A DNA stretch of 64,000 nt, from assembly GCF_000003195.3 (NCBI RefSeq), contig NC_012873.2, positions 6,347,894 through 6,411,893 on the forward strand. The letters run 5' to 3'. Within the stretch, counting starts at the first letter, position 1; each line of letters opens with the position of its first letter. Shown piece by piece: positions 34,701 to 45,827 of this stretch. A program made the translations under genes and the position numbers. Origin of the DNA: Sorghum bicolor (lineage: Eukaryota > Streptophyta > Magnoliopsida > Poales > Poaceae). The notes under the pieces are model-generated. The model was not told the DNA's origin, did not search any database, and saw only the letters and a list, made by a program, of their open reading frames with translations.

Positions 34701-37355
34701 ACAGTAAGCCCACAAATATGGAGCACAACAACTGGAAAATACTCATTGCTGACAAAGCACTGTTCTTCAATAAGGACAAACAAAGATACTGCTTGATTGC
34801 TCCAAGGTACCTGATTCAGAAAAGAACTTTCAGTCCACAAGTTTTATTTGCTGTCAAGATCACTCCTTCATAAAATAACCTAAAGAAACTTCATAAAGAC
34901 TAAAAGCTGTAAGAGCACACTTGTAAGATATCAAAGTAATTTCAAAATTACCGAGCTTTATTCTGTCAAGATCAAAGTAATTTCAACACTCCACTATAAA
35001 ATAACCTAAAGAAAACTTCCTAGAATCATAAAGGCCAATAGCTGTACGTGCATGCTTGTAATATATTTGCTTCAGAATTACCATTTCTACTTTGCAAACA
35101 AAAAAGGTGGAGTTTTGTTTTTCTGCCAAAAAAAACATTGTTACGACATATTTCATTTGAGTAGTGCAAAGTTAAGTTATCTGTAGAACGACATTCATTT
35201 CCGCTCCCTTTTTGACTAAGTCGCTATTATAGTACACAGCAGCCATGCAGTAATACCATCCCGTTTTCTTCCTTTTCCGTGTGCTGCTGAGTCTGTGACT
35301 TATTTATTTATTTGGTCTTTCAAGTGAAAGGACCGTACAATAAACTTAACAGAACCCAAATGAAAACAAATTCAGACAATTCGAGCAGGTTCCTCAGGAG
35401 TCAGGACCTGATTTATGGAAACACAAATTCAGAATAAAGACATGTGGGGTTTTTGACAAATAGGTAAATCATCTTCCAACCAGCCATCCACCTAGATCCT
35501 AGAGCTTTTTAAAGTGCTTGTAATAAACTATATCTAAGTACCTATTGCTATAGCTTTTTCTTAATCCTTTTCATTTTCAAACCTTTCATTCATGATATAG
35601 AATAAATATCTTTGCATGAATTCCAAAAATAGAATTAGAGAAATATGTGGACATACTGAGCAGGCAGATTAGAGAAATATTATGCACATAAAAAGGGTGA
35701 AAAATAATTTCAGAGCTAATATGGTGTATGCTTAATGGAGCACAACAAGAATGCTCCACATAGATTCAACATTGTACACTCTATGCCATCCTCCCACTAG
35801 TCATTTTATACTTCACCTCAATGGTGAAATGCACTGTAGGTCTCTAAACTATTTCTGTATCCTCTATGGATCCATGATCTCTCAAAGTGATCATCTAGGT
35901 CGTTCAGCTTTCAAAGCAGTTCATTTGAAGTGTGAATCCAGGTCCATGATTGGACCTAAAGTGAACTTAGAATAAACCTCTTCAAAAGTTGAAGGACCTA
36001 AATGATCACTTTGAGAGATCATGAACCCATATGAGAATACGGGAATAGTTTAGGGACCTACAGTCCATTTCACTCCGCAATAATTTTTTAGTAACTTCCA
36101 GAATTCTAACTTATTGTTTTACCAAGAACCCACAGAACTACAAGCATTTTTTATAAGTATCACCGAGCTACAGCTATTTTGACACTTGGTACTACAAAAA
36201 TACAACTTCCTCACAGAACTACAACTAGTTTGTCACTGAGTACCTATGAGAAAGTTGTGGTTATGGTACTAAGTGCCAAATAGTTGTAGTTCTATAAAAT
36301 TTACTTAAATAATTGAAATCCACGAAGCTGGAAACAACTACAGGTATGGGGTCATACTTTTCATTTGTTCTCCAGAAAGGGCCTGCATTGTCGATAACCA
36401 TTTTCAGCAACTCAAGAGACAACACCTTGCCCCGCAGCAACATCTGATCCTCAGGGTTATCTGGTGTCGAGAACTTCATTGATAGCTTGCACAGGTTCTT
36501 GAAGAGCGCAAGCCCATCCTCTCTGGTCTTGCTCATCCCAACATCCTCCTTTCCATCCACCTCAGTTGGCTCCAAATGTGCCCCTGGCTCTGGGGCATCA
36601 CCCCCCTCCATAGCCTCGTTTATAAACCCCTGAGCCACCTGCACGATGCTGGAGTCGTTCAGGTTGCGGTCAGACACGTCCAACATGTCCGTGATCGACA
36701 CCGTCCGAACGTGCACGTCCATGGAATCCACCTCCACGCGTGCAAACACAATCACCAGCACCTGCGCCAGCGCAAGCTTGGCGCAGAGCTGATTGGCACC
36801 ACTGCTGCTGCTGAGGTATATGTTGTAGCAGGTCCTGAGCACCTGGCCGAGGCCCTCCCCGCGGATGGCGACGGTGGGGCACCGCGCTGCGGCGACTATG
36901 ACACGGAGGGTGGCAAGCTCCATTGCATCATCAGAGAGCGCGCCACAGGTGAGGACGGCATTGAGGAGCCTGGAGGTGGGGGCAGAGGGATCGTCGCCGG
37001 CGCCGGCGCAGCCGAGGTCGCCGAGGAGGAGGCGGTGATAAAGGAGCTTGGTGACGCAATCGAGAGCGGGGTCGGCGACCTTGGGCGAAGCGGACTCGAG
37101 AGCGAGCAGCAGCGCGTGGAGGGACGCGTCGGCGGCGGCGGAGGGCAGGCCGAGCAGCGGCGAGGATTGCGGCGAGGTAGGGTCCGGCGACGGGCATGCC
37201 GGCGATGAGGAGAGGAGGTCGAGTGCCGCCTTTGCCGCGGCCACGAGCGCCGAATGCTTCCGCCACGCGGCGTTTTTGATGATCCGGTCCAGCGCTGGGC
37301 CCAGAACGCGGCCCGACGGAGACGCGCCGCCGAGTGGCGCCGTGGGGGTCGACAT
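28727..37355 (-). CDS. BIG1: BIG-type ARF guanine-nucleotide exchange factor (Sec7 family)
   Basis: Eleven exons in transcript order: 37355-36358, 34810-34493, 34274-33929, 33830-33408, 33334-33042, 32957-32684, 31739-31240, 31138-30817, 30665-30317, 30219-29561, 29332-28727. They total 5088 nt, 1695 aa, near the ~1690 aa of plant BIG1/BIG4. BIG proteins load GTP on ARF GTPases at the trans-Golgi network for secretion and recycling. Domains: N-terminal DCB (from residue ~10, [10 protein letters not shown]), HUS box NYDCD at about 425-430, Sec7 about 545-740 with the catalytic Glu605 in MIGDYLGE, then the HDS repeats to the C-terminus. Sec7 residues match the brefeldin-sensitive pattern ([10 protein letters not shown], then M after KDK). 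Intron 1 carries a long hairpin element and intron 6 a LINE remnant. BIG1 versus BIG4 is not resolved. Confidence 0.93.
31880..32317 (+). mobile_element. LINE 3'-end remnant in BIG intron 6
   Basis: Plus-strand sequence opposite to the host gene reads as the C-terminal end of a plant L1-type ORF2 ([24 protein letters not shown] stretch, near 31950-32030), then an untranslated tail that ends AATGATACACAACTC...CGAGAAAAAAAGG, typical of plant LINE 3' ends with a short A-rich tail. 5'-truncated, as is usual for LINE insertions. Confidence 0.7.
35824..36073. mobile_element. Foldback MITE with ~85-bp inverted arms
   Basis: Left arm (about 35824-35905) and right arm (about 35989-36073) are inverted copies at roughly 85-90 percent: each starts GTGAAATG(C/G)ACTGTAGGT and runs through AGTGATCAT(C/T)TAGGTC. 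The ~80-bp spacer is itself partly complementary. BIG pre-mRNA would fold this into a long hairpin. Confidence 0.85.
36133..36297. repeat. Second small inverted-repeat region
   Basis: AGAACTACAACTAGTTTGTC (from 36218) recurs inverted as GACTACAACTATTTGGC-like sequence up to 36292, with a related half-copy at 36135. Looks like a decayed palindromic MITE. Confidence 0.5.
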
Positions 37356-38480
37356 GGTGAGGGGGTCTATGCGGTGGTTGTCGCCGTCGTGATGACCGTC
37401 ACGTCATTGGAGGAGGGGCGGAGATCTGAGGTGGAAGAAATTGGAATGGAGGGAGGGAGGTGCCGGGTGCGTGGGGGAGGAATTGAAGGAGGGAAGAAGA
37501 GGGTGGAGGGGGGAGGGGTAGGACTGGAATTTTGACTTTTCCCTGGGCGCACTCCAAAAGAGGATGGAATCGCAAATTACATATTTGCGGTGTTTGACTT
37601 GCATTTTCCAAAGTAAAAGACTAATAGCGTTATTTATGTTATTATTACCAAAGAATGAACAAGAGTTACTGCCGAATAATAACCACATCATTACTATAAG
37701 AGTTATCATCAAATATAAAATCAAATTACTGTCATATTTATGGGCACTAATCCTTTCTCGATTTTTTTTTTTGAAGCATTGCCTTTCAACACAAATCAAT
37801 GATGGTGTATATCATTCTAATTTACCATTTTCAGTTAGCATTGTACTTCAATCAAGCTATTCTACAAGTAGGATACAACTTGTTAGTATGAATTAGGGTG
37901 TTCTCATAATAAGTTGTCACCACATACTATGTTTAAGAATGTTTTATATATTATTAGTTTCAAAAAGAAAGTTTTATATTGCCACATTTGCATATTTGCA
38001 ATTATTAAAAATGTCACTATTTCTAAACTTATTTTTAATAATGCTCCATTAGCTACTATTTTTTTATTAATACAAAAAATTCAAGAGAGAGAGAGAGAGA
38101 ATAAGGAAGAAGAAGAAATTGCAAAAGGCGTTTCTTTAGAAACAATTGCAAAAGATGTGTGAAAAAAAATTCAGGACTTCTTTTTTTAAGTTTAGGTCTT
38201 GTTTAGTTCCGAAATTTTTTTGGATTTTGGTAATGTAGCATTTTCGTTTGTTCATGGCAAATATTGTCCAATCATAAACTAACTAGGATCAAAAGATTCG
38301 TCTCGTAAATTATAGACAAACTGTGTAATTATTTTTTATTTTCTTTTATATTTAGTGCTTTATGCATGTAGCATAAAATTTGATGTGACGAAAAATCTTG
38401 AAAAGTTTTTGAATTTCAGAGTGAACTAAACAAGGCCTTAAAAGAAATCCAGGACTTGCGACTGGGCTGAACAACCCCGC
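37356..38480. other. Divergent intergenic region BIG/MED18
   Basis: Contains the BIG 5' UTR (GA-rich, 37356-37550), AT-rich DNA with a (GA)n run at 38083-38100, and the Tourist-like MITE at 38195-38437. No gene. Confidence 0.5.
38195..38437. mobile_element. Tourist-like MITE, GGCCTTGTTTAGTTC family
   Basis: Left end GGTCTTGTTTAGTTCC, right end GAACTAAACAAGGCC, 243 bp, flanked on both sides by TTA (38192-38194 and 38438-38440), the 3-bp target duplication of PIF/Harbinger elements. This family is very abundant in sorghum and relatives. Confidence 0.9.
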
Positions 38481-39847
38481 CTGGCGACTGGGCCGAACAC
38501 AACTCCGGCTCAAGCCCAACCTTCCACCACCGCTCCCGTCTCCCTCCCTGGCCTCCTCGCGTCGCGTTCCTCTCGTCCGTACGTCGACGCCGCCGACCGG
38601 CTCGCACCGCGGACAGTAACTCAGTCCGATCGAGCCTCCCTCTTCCCAGATTCGGGTCCTGGCTACAGCCGCCGCCGCATCCGTCGCCTTCATACCGCGT
38701 GCTCTCGCTCGCGCTCCCTCTACGACTGGGCGGGCTACCGCAGCCGCCGCCCTACGCCAGGTGCCGAGCCCTTCGCCGATCTCTTCGCCGACGAAGAGCG
38801 CCCACAAGGTATCCCACCCCCTTCTTTTCCCTATCTGCTGTCCGAAAACGAGGAGAAAATGGTTATTATAGGGCTACAATCGTTGTGGCTTCTCTTAAAT
38901 AGCACCGCAAACATTTATTTCTCTCAAATAGGACTGCAAACATTGTTTGCAAGCTCTAATAACATTTTAATACAATTAAACATATTTTTAAATCCTAAAT
39001 ACATGTATTTGATTTAGAAAGGGTTTGCGAGTCGCGACCCGCACCTGCCGCCTGTTCCTCGGCTCTTTCGCTGGTCGGGGCACCATTCTGGGTTTCTGCG
39101 TAGGAATTTGGAAAGTCATTTGATGATCGTGTTCAGGATATCAATTGGGTTCAGATTTCGCGCAATTTAGAATCCCTAGCCACTTATATAGTGGCAGAAT
39201 TGCTGTTCGTCAGCAGTGAGAAGGGATGCTGCTTCTGAATATTTAGTTTATCTGTGTTTTCCAGCATGTACAGTATTCTTTGATCTCGTGTGGAACTAAA
39301 TTATGGTCTTGTAAGATGAACCTGTAATTGTTAGATTCATATTTGTCCTGAAATTCGTTTGTGAGATGTACATGCTGGAGGTTTTTTTTTTTTTTTTTGA
39401 GGAAGCTGTGCATGTTAGCATAGTGCCATGGCCAGGCGGCGGCCAGCTAGCCCAACCATGTCACGTACGGCTAGGGATAAGTCCCAGGGACAAAAGAGTC
39501 ATACCATAGCCAAATACATGTATTTAGGACTTAAAATCTGATTAATTGTATTAAAATATCATTAGAGCTTACAAACAATGTTTGGAGTCCTATTTAGAAG
39601 AAACAAATGTTTGCAGTCCTATTGGAAGAAGCCACAACGATTGGAGTCCTATAATAGCCATTTTCTCGAAAACGAGTTCCTTAACTCTAACCTCAAGTAT
39701 GCCTACTAACTTCTCAGTAATTTTTTGCTAAATTATCGGTGTACATGTGTACACGCATGTCCCTTTACTGGTCCGCCCTGATCAGATATATCAAATCCAC
39801 TAACTTGATTCTTTTTTGGGGCAAAATCATCGTCGGACAGTAGACCG
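38481..39847 (+). other. MED18 5' leader and first intron
   Basis: A GC-rich leader exon candidate (about 38481-38810) ends CACAAG before GTATCC. The acceptor GGACAG is at 39840, seven bases before the MED18 ATG. The intron is occupied mainly by the MULE at 38853-39667. Confidence 0.5.
38853..39667. mobile_element. Non-autonomous Mutator-like element with 9-bp target duplication
   Basis: 815 bp bounded by GAGAAAATGG...CCATTTTCTC. The inverted repeats are about 155-160 bp each (38853-39010 and 39510-39667). Direct 9-bp copies of GAAAACGAG flank it (38844-38852; 39668-39676), the length typical of Mutator. The interior (about 39015-39500) is GC-richer at first (CGCGACCCGCACCTGCCGCC) and may be captured host sequence, making this a Pack-MULE candidate. 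No transposase. Confidence 0.88.
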
Positions 39848-41727
39848 ATGGAGTGCGTGGTGCAGGGAATCATCGAGACCCAGGTATTATTCCGTAATGC
39901 AAGTTGGCACTGATGGTTTATGCAAAATGTGATCTTCACGCATTCTAATAGCTTTTGAAAGATAGGAGCTCTTTCATCACTGTTACTGCAGCCTATTTTG
40001 TTGTGAAGATCTGACATTAACTTTTCCTCTCACTGATTGCATCTAGATTTGATAAGTATTTCCAATGGTGTTTAGAATGTTAATATCTAAGTATCTACTT
40101 ATAGTATTGTATTTGTTGTTGAGCATTTCACTACTAGGCCTTGTTTAGTTCCCAAAAAATTTTGCAAAATTTTTTAGATTCCCCGTCACATCGAATCTTG
40201 CGGCACATGCATGAAGCATTAAATGTATATAAAAGAAATAACTAATTGCACAGTTTACCTATAATTTGCAAGACGAATCTTTTGAGCCTAGTTAGTCCAT
40301 AATTGGACAATATTTGTCAAATACAAACGAAAATGCTACAGTGCTCATTTCGCAAAAAAAATTGGAATTACCACAATCTCATATTTAGGTACATGTACAG
40401 TGTACAATGTTGAGCCACCAACGTTGAGCTTAGTGTGCACCATAGTGACCATACCACTAGCTTCATTTTAGTGCTCAGTGGAGCTCCCTCTCCAGTATAG
40501 CCACTATCCATAGTTGCCAGTTGGTAGTTACTTTTCTGTTTACTCCAGCACAGATAAATAATAATAAAAGTTTATTTCAATGAAGTGATAGATAGATCAT
40601 GTAGACCACTAAATGTCAATAATTTATTCCTCGCTTTAAGGCACTACTACTGGACTTCATTTGCCGTTTCTGCTCAGCATGTTAACAGAATAATAACATT
40701 TAATATACAATTGGGGGAACATATGATCTATATCATTGTGCTTTTACAATAGGGAGGAACTTAATTTATTTGCATGTTCTAGTTGATGTGTTGTGCAAAG
40801 AATGTCATTCGGCCTTTGTTGTACTGCTCTGCCATTAGTTTAACCTTTGGTTGATCGTCCCATTTTGCAGCATGTCGAAGCTCTGGAGGTTCTTCTCCAG
40901 GGTCTCTCTGGTGTCCCAAAAGAGCGTGTTAGGGTGCATGAGCTCTGCCTTAAAAGTGGACCCAATCTAGGTTAGTTCGTGATTATTCTACTCTCCCATT
41001 CCTACACATGTGGCATATTAACTGATGTCTTCCAATCATACAGGTGTTGTCCCATCGGAGGTTCGTTTGTTGTGTGACTTAGCTCAGCCCACACCATCCT
41101 GGTAACCGTGATAAGCTGCTGAAAGTTTACCTTTTCGTAGTTTTTGTCATTAACTGTGGCAAGATTGTAGGACCATAAGACATGTTGGTGGTGCCATGAG
41201 AGGTGCTGGTGCAGAGCAAATCTCAGTTCTGGTTCGTACAATTGTGGAGAGCAAAGCTAGCAAGAACGTCTTGCACTACTTCTACACTCTAGGGTACAAG
41301 CTAGACCATGAACTCTTGAAGATTGGTTTTGCGTTTCGTTTCCACCGAGGTGCCCAAATCACTGTCACTGTTACATCTACTAACAAGATGCCAAGGCTCC
41401 ATGCTACCGATGAGGCTGTGCCAGTCACTCCTGGCATACAGTTAGTGGAAATCACAGCCCCTGCTGCTGCTGATAATTACAATGATGTTGTTTCAGCTGT
41501 CTCTGCATTCTGTGAATATCTTGCCCCGTAAGTACCCCTTAGCTTAAATTCCAACAATCAGAAAACATATAAGAATGAATCAAACACCTGTCTTCTTTTA
41601 GTAATCATTGCAAATCTGCTGCAGGCTTCTGCATCTGTCAAAACCAGGACACTCGACTGGAATTGTTGCAACTGCAGGCGCTGCTGCTGCCTCACTCATG
41701 TCAAGTGGTGGTGGCAAAACCTTGTAA
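39848..41727 (+). CDS. MED18: Mediator complex subunit 18
   Basis: Five coding exons: 39848-39883, 40871-40970, 41044-41101, 41171-41527, 41625-41727. Total 654 nt, 217 aa, with consistent phases. MED18 belongs to the Mediator head module, which links transcription factors to RNA polymerase II; in plants it is tied to flowering, defence and abscisic-acid signalling. The protein follows the plant family nearly end to end: MECVVQGIIETQ start, SGPNLGVVPSEVRLLCDL, RHVGGAMRGAGAEQISVLV, YTLGYKLDHELLKIGF, and the Ala-rich C-terminus ending GGGKTL. Length matches Arabidopsis (about 219 aa). The first coding exon is only 12 codons and lies after a leader intron that has taken in a MULE. Confidence 0.95.
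40137..40371. mobile_element. Tourist-like MITE in MED18 intron, right end decayed
   Basis: Begins GGCCTTGTTTAGTTCCC and carries the internal motifs of the family (CCCGTCACATCGAATCTTGCGG, CCTAGTTAGTCCATAATTGG, GCTACAGTG). The right terminal repeat is missing or diverged. It lies between MED18 coding exons 1 and 2. Confidence 0.8.
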
Positions 41728-42775
41728 TGCTGCCGCTACAGCCAAAGTCCATTCTTTGAGATGAGTGGGCGTGGCTGATGAGGTGGCCTTCTTCAGGCTG
41801 AGCAATCAGTTTTGCCTGCTAGTGGTGGCCTTCTTCAGGCTGAGCAATCAGTTTTGCTTCTGGTGCCAACCTAGGTGGTGGTTTGACTGATTGCATGATT
41901 GCTGATGGGGTCGTGCCTTGTAGTTGCAGGTCCGCACCTGTTGTGTACATGCATTATTTTTAGTAAACTTATTGACCAAATTATTTAGCTGGCAACGTGA
42001 TCTGATCTATGTATACCTGTTCTAGAGTCAAGTTCTCACAGTTTTTGCAATGCTTTATTGGCTGCAAGTAGATGGCCAATATTGCTGCCATCTGATCTGA
42101 TCATGTACCAAATTATTTTTAGTAATCTCATGATGTCTCAGTGAGTTGTGTTTTTGGTCCCTCAAAAAAAAAAGTTGTGTTTTTGGTAATCTTTTGTCAT
42201 ATCGATTACCAATAATGCTGCCCTTGTCTAATTGGAAAATTGGATGGATAAATTACAGCAATGTTGGAATGATTCGTCTGAATAAAATGTGATTTTGTCA
42301 TATCGATTACCAATAAGGCAATAATGCTGCCCATTTCTCATGGTACTGAGCAAACATTCCCCCCTCCGTAGGTGGGTTGTTTAAGTCTTTCGCTACTTCA
42401 ATTATTTTTTTCACAGCACCGTCCCTCAGCATTGATAAATGGGAAGTCTGGAACCATACACACGATTCAGTTTTTCTCTGACATAACGATTCTCAAATCC
42501 GAACTATGTCGGGAAAAATTGAAAGGTATCTGCAACTGTTGTCACCCAGCTAGCTAATCCCTGTTTCGATAGTAGTATCTGCTGTTATCATCAACGCTAT
42601 GCAAGGTTAACAAATATCTACTGTGACAACTTTTCTTAAACCACGTCAACAGGGTATCAGGAAAAGAGCGGAACAAAGATTCACACTTTCACAGCAACGA
42701 TGCATACAGTCGTCCCATGTGCCAATATGTTATGTTTAACAACACCTCAGAAGGTTTCGCATGATGACTGGCGGC
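41728..42775. other. MED18 3' UTR and convergent spacer to bZIP60
   Basis: Includes a 34-bp direct duplication (41782-41815 and 41824-41857) in the 3' UTR, and a looser repeat of TTGTCATATCGATTACCAATAA at about 42196 and 42295. No further gene seen. Confidence 0.5.
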
Positions 42776-45205
42776 TTAGCAAGCAGCTACTGCATGCCAA
42801 GGAACCCAAGGTGACTTGATCCTCGCCCTTGTGCCTCTGCAGCGTCTTCCAAGGCGGATGAGTCCCAAAGCCCCAGGATTGTCACTGTTGTTTGTCATTC
42901 TGGTCATCTTTACACCGTTTATTGATGTCCTGGCTAGCTTTACAAGATCTCTTTCGAGGCTTCTTGGAGCCACCAGGCTTCTGTTGGGCATGTCGTCCAC
43001 CAGGAATAGGCACAAGATGCTCACTAGCCAAAGCAGGGAAACCAGCGGCAGGGTTTCTGCACACAGTAAACGATGCGTTAGCGATAACAGTATGACAAAA
43101 TCTGTAGCTACTGTAAGTTAATCGGTTTATTCCACACAAAAAGGATGTTTGCAACATTTCATCTTCCACATGATTACCAAAGAAAGTAGTTAAATCACTT
43201 CCTGCTTTGTGCTAAATGAATATGAATATATTTCATCGACAGTAACAAAAATGCACACCATATTGCATAAAAAGGCAAATTGTCTTCTCAGGGGAAAAAA
43301 GTAAGCCAAAATGTGCTGCTTCTGCATCTCCAATTTAACATGTGAAACCAGTGTTACATGGACACGGGTGGGGGTTTCAGCATCTGGTTCAGGTTCGGGT
43401 ATCGAACTTGGCAAGTTTTCTACGGTCAGTATACTACTTGGAATCTGACACATGTGCGGGGTGTCTGATTCGGCAAAAAAATTAGTACATGGGTGTAACC
43501 CTGAGGAATGGAAATATGGAATAGCTGATTAGCAATCATGATGTTATTTGAATATAAGCATTCACAGCCTTATACAAGGTAAAATTATGCCTAAAATAAA
43601 ATGATTTAGTTTGACAACTACTCAAAATTAACTAGCATAAAGAATTTGCAATGTTCATAGTCCATCCTAAGAGCACCAAAGAATGATGAAAATGCTCACA
43701 GTTCATCCCCCATACAAAAAGGGAATGATGTGATGGGTTAAACCAAAGCAGATAAGATGATCATTTACCCGAGAGTTCGGCAGACTCCTGCATGGCTGTG
43801 GGAGCACCGGCATGCCTATCCTTCAGCAAACTCTGGCGAAGCACCATGTTCTCGGCAGTGCAACACTGGAGGGCATAGCTTAGGCGGCAGCACTCTGCCT
43901 CCAGATACTTGCTCTTGATCTCCAGATCTTTTACATACAATTTCTTCTTCTCCCTAGATTTCATGGCAGAATCCCTATTCCTCATTTGTCTGTTGAAACA
44001 CAACACAGAAAAGCATAGATATTATATGGTGCGTAACCAAGCAGCAAAAAAATGTACCAACTATATGCTTCCCTAGTGAGCCATTTTCAATATGATAATT
44101 ATGACAAACTCTCAACCTTTCAGAAGCGACTACAGCGAGTAACTAGTATCAACAGTAGCACATGTGTGACACAAAACCAACAAAAGATGCATATAAACAA
44201 TCTTCCTCCTTTTTCTAGTATTGCTTAACAATATATATATTTTACTACAACAGGGGGGTCTGGCCATTTAGGAGGGGGGGGGGGGGGGGGGGGAGGGGAG
44301 TCGTTACATCCTCATAGGCAGAAGATGAGTTGACAAGAACCTCATTGAGTCATGAGTTCATCACACCCATAACATATAATCTAAATAAAAGGAATGTAGC
44401 TTTTCAAATTTCAGATAACAAATCCAGTCCTCCTGAAACATCAAACTAAATAATAAGGCCCAGCAAAAAGTACCCAGTGATAAAACTCTATGATGAAATA
44501 CTTCATTTCCTTTGTAGTGCACGTGATCATATTACAGTCAGTTATTGGGGACCTTCCGTTCTTTTTCCTTTTTCCTCATAATAATAATCAGGCAGTGACT
44601 CAAGCATCAATCAACTCACAGATACGTAAAATTGAACAAAGTAACAAAAGTTTGACAGCTCCCCTTCCCACACAAATTGATGCTCATATGCATCTGGTGT
44701 ATATTTCCATAAAACTGGCAGGAAATTATTCCCTAGACAGACGAGAACATCAGATTGTTTTTTCTTCTAATAAAAAAAGACACGAGAAAAAAGACCAATA
44801 CCTCCACTTCTTCTGGCTGTTGGAATCATCGCCGCAATCCACACCCACCACCACCTCATCCTCCCCCGCGCACGCCCTATCCGCGCTCTTCTCACCAGTG
44901 AGCTTGGGGCTACCCTCGCCCTCGCTGTCCCCAACGAGGATGCCGTTCAAGAACTCATCAACCCCGTCCAACGGTGCCTCGTCCTCGTAGTCCTGCATAA
45001 GGAACTTCTCGACGTCCCCCAGCCCCTCCCGTAGGCTCTCACCAGCAACCACCACCGGCTCCCGCGACGCCGCCGCCTCCGGTGCCGGCAGCGGGGCGAA
45101 GGCGGCGGCGGGGTCGCCGGAGAAGGAGGCCAGGACGGCGTCGACCTCCTCGAGGGGAAGGTCGTGGTCCTCTCCTCCCCCGGCCCCAATCCCCGCCGCT
45201 GCCAT
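42776..45205 (-). CDS. bZIP60: bZIP60-type ER-stress transcription factor (unspliced form)
   Basis: Three exons, 45205-44802, 43989-43769, 43056-42776; 906 nt, 301 aa. This is the plant counterpart of XBP1/HAC1 (rice bZIP50, Arabidopsis bZIP60). The unspliced protein is tethered to the ER; IRE1 cleaves the mRNA on ER stress, shifts the frame, and yields a nuclear activator of chaperone genes. Acidic N-terminus (1-130); basic region at 136-150 (MRNRDSAMKSR), leucine zipper to about 195; transmembrane segment at about 211-228 (LPLVSLLWLVSILCLF). Exon 3 holds a hairpin with a CUG/CCGC site. The alternative frame from the same exon ends at 42882 with a Lys/Arg-rich segment (GGSKKPRKRSCK) that fits the nuclear signal of the spliced form. 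Two Tourist MITEs sit just upstream. Confidence 0.93.
43018..43771 (-). promoter_or_regulatory. IRE1 cleavage hairpin across exon 2/3 junction of bZIP60
   Basis: In the mature mRNA the last GG of exon 2 (43770-43769) joins AAACC of exon 3 (43056-43052). GGAAACC and GGUUUCC form a perfect 7-bp stem around the loop CUGCCGCU, which contains the IRE1 consensus CNG/CNGN. A removal of 20 nt (or any length leaving remainder 2 on division by 3) moves reading into the NLS frame. The second cut, perhaps UUUG/GCUA 20 nt on, is inferred. Confidence 0.7.
44274..44293 (+). repeat. Poly-G run in bZIP60 intron 1
   Basis: Twenty consecutive G on the plus strand, followed by AGGGGAG; C-run in the bZIP60 transcript. 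Length is error-prone in sequencing. Confidence 0.85.
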
Positions 45206-45260
45206 GGCGATGTTGGCCCGGCTGGCGGCTAACGGCGAACGCGCATTTCTCTCTCGGTTA

Positions 45261-45827
45261 GGCTGTCTCCAACGGGAGACTTATTTGGAAAGTCTTCGAC
45301 ACAATACCTATAGCCTCCAACAGAGTACCCATACAGAAGACCTATTTTAGATATCAGAAGAGTCATAACCCAAATTTGGGTATCCTCTCTCCTCGAGACC
45401 CATTTGCAGAGAGTGTTGTCTTTTAGGTCTTGTTGTTGGAGAAGACTAAAAATAGGTATGGAACCTTTTACCTGTAGCGCTACCCAAAGAACAAATGGAT
45501 CTTGTATTTTGGGTGATGATTGTTGGAGATAGTCTTAGGCTGTCTCCAACAGCACACTCATTTGCGAACCCAAACCTAAAATGGGTCTCCAACACAATAC
45601 CTATAGCCTCCAACAGAATACCCATACAGAAGACTCATTTTAGGTATCAGGAGAGGCATAACCCAAATTTGGGTATCCTCTCTCCTTAAGACCCATTTGC
45701 AGAGAGTGTTGTCTTTTAGGTCTTACTGTTGGAGAAGACTAAAAATAGATATGGAACTTTTTACCTGTAACGCTACCCAAAGGACAAATAGGTCTTGTAT
45801 TTTAGGTGACGATAGTTGGAGATAGTC
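45261..45827. mobile_element. Two adjoining Tourist MITEs upstream of bZIP60
   Basis: Two similar elements in the same orientation, 45261-45534 and 45538-45827, each with ends GGCTGTCTCCAAC and GTTGGAGATAGTC. TTA occurs before the first, between them and after the second (45258-45260, 45535-45537, 45828-45830), the PIF/Harbinger target duplication. The first starts 56 bp upstream of the bZIP60 start codon. Confidence 0.9.

Larger units (their letters stand above)
34811..36357 (-). other. BIG intron 1 (1.55 kb)
   Basis: Intron between exons 1 and 2, donor GTATGA and acceptor TCAG. Besides AT-rich sequence it contains two foldback elements, at 35824-36073 and about 36133-36297. Confidence 0.7.

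Noticed and set aside
36576..37208. Plus-strand 210-codon ORF
   Set aside because: Antisense to BIG exon 1, which has the right family sequence and start.
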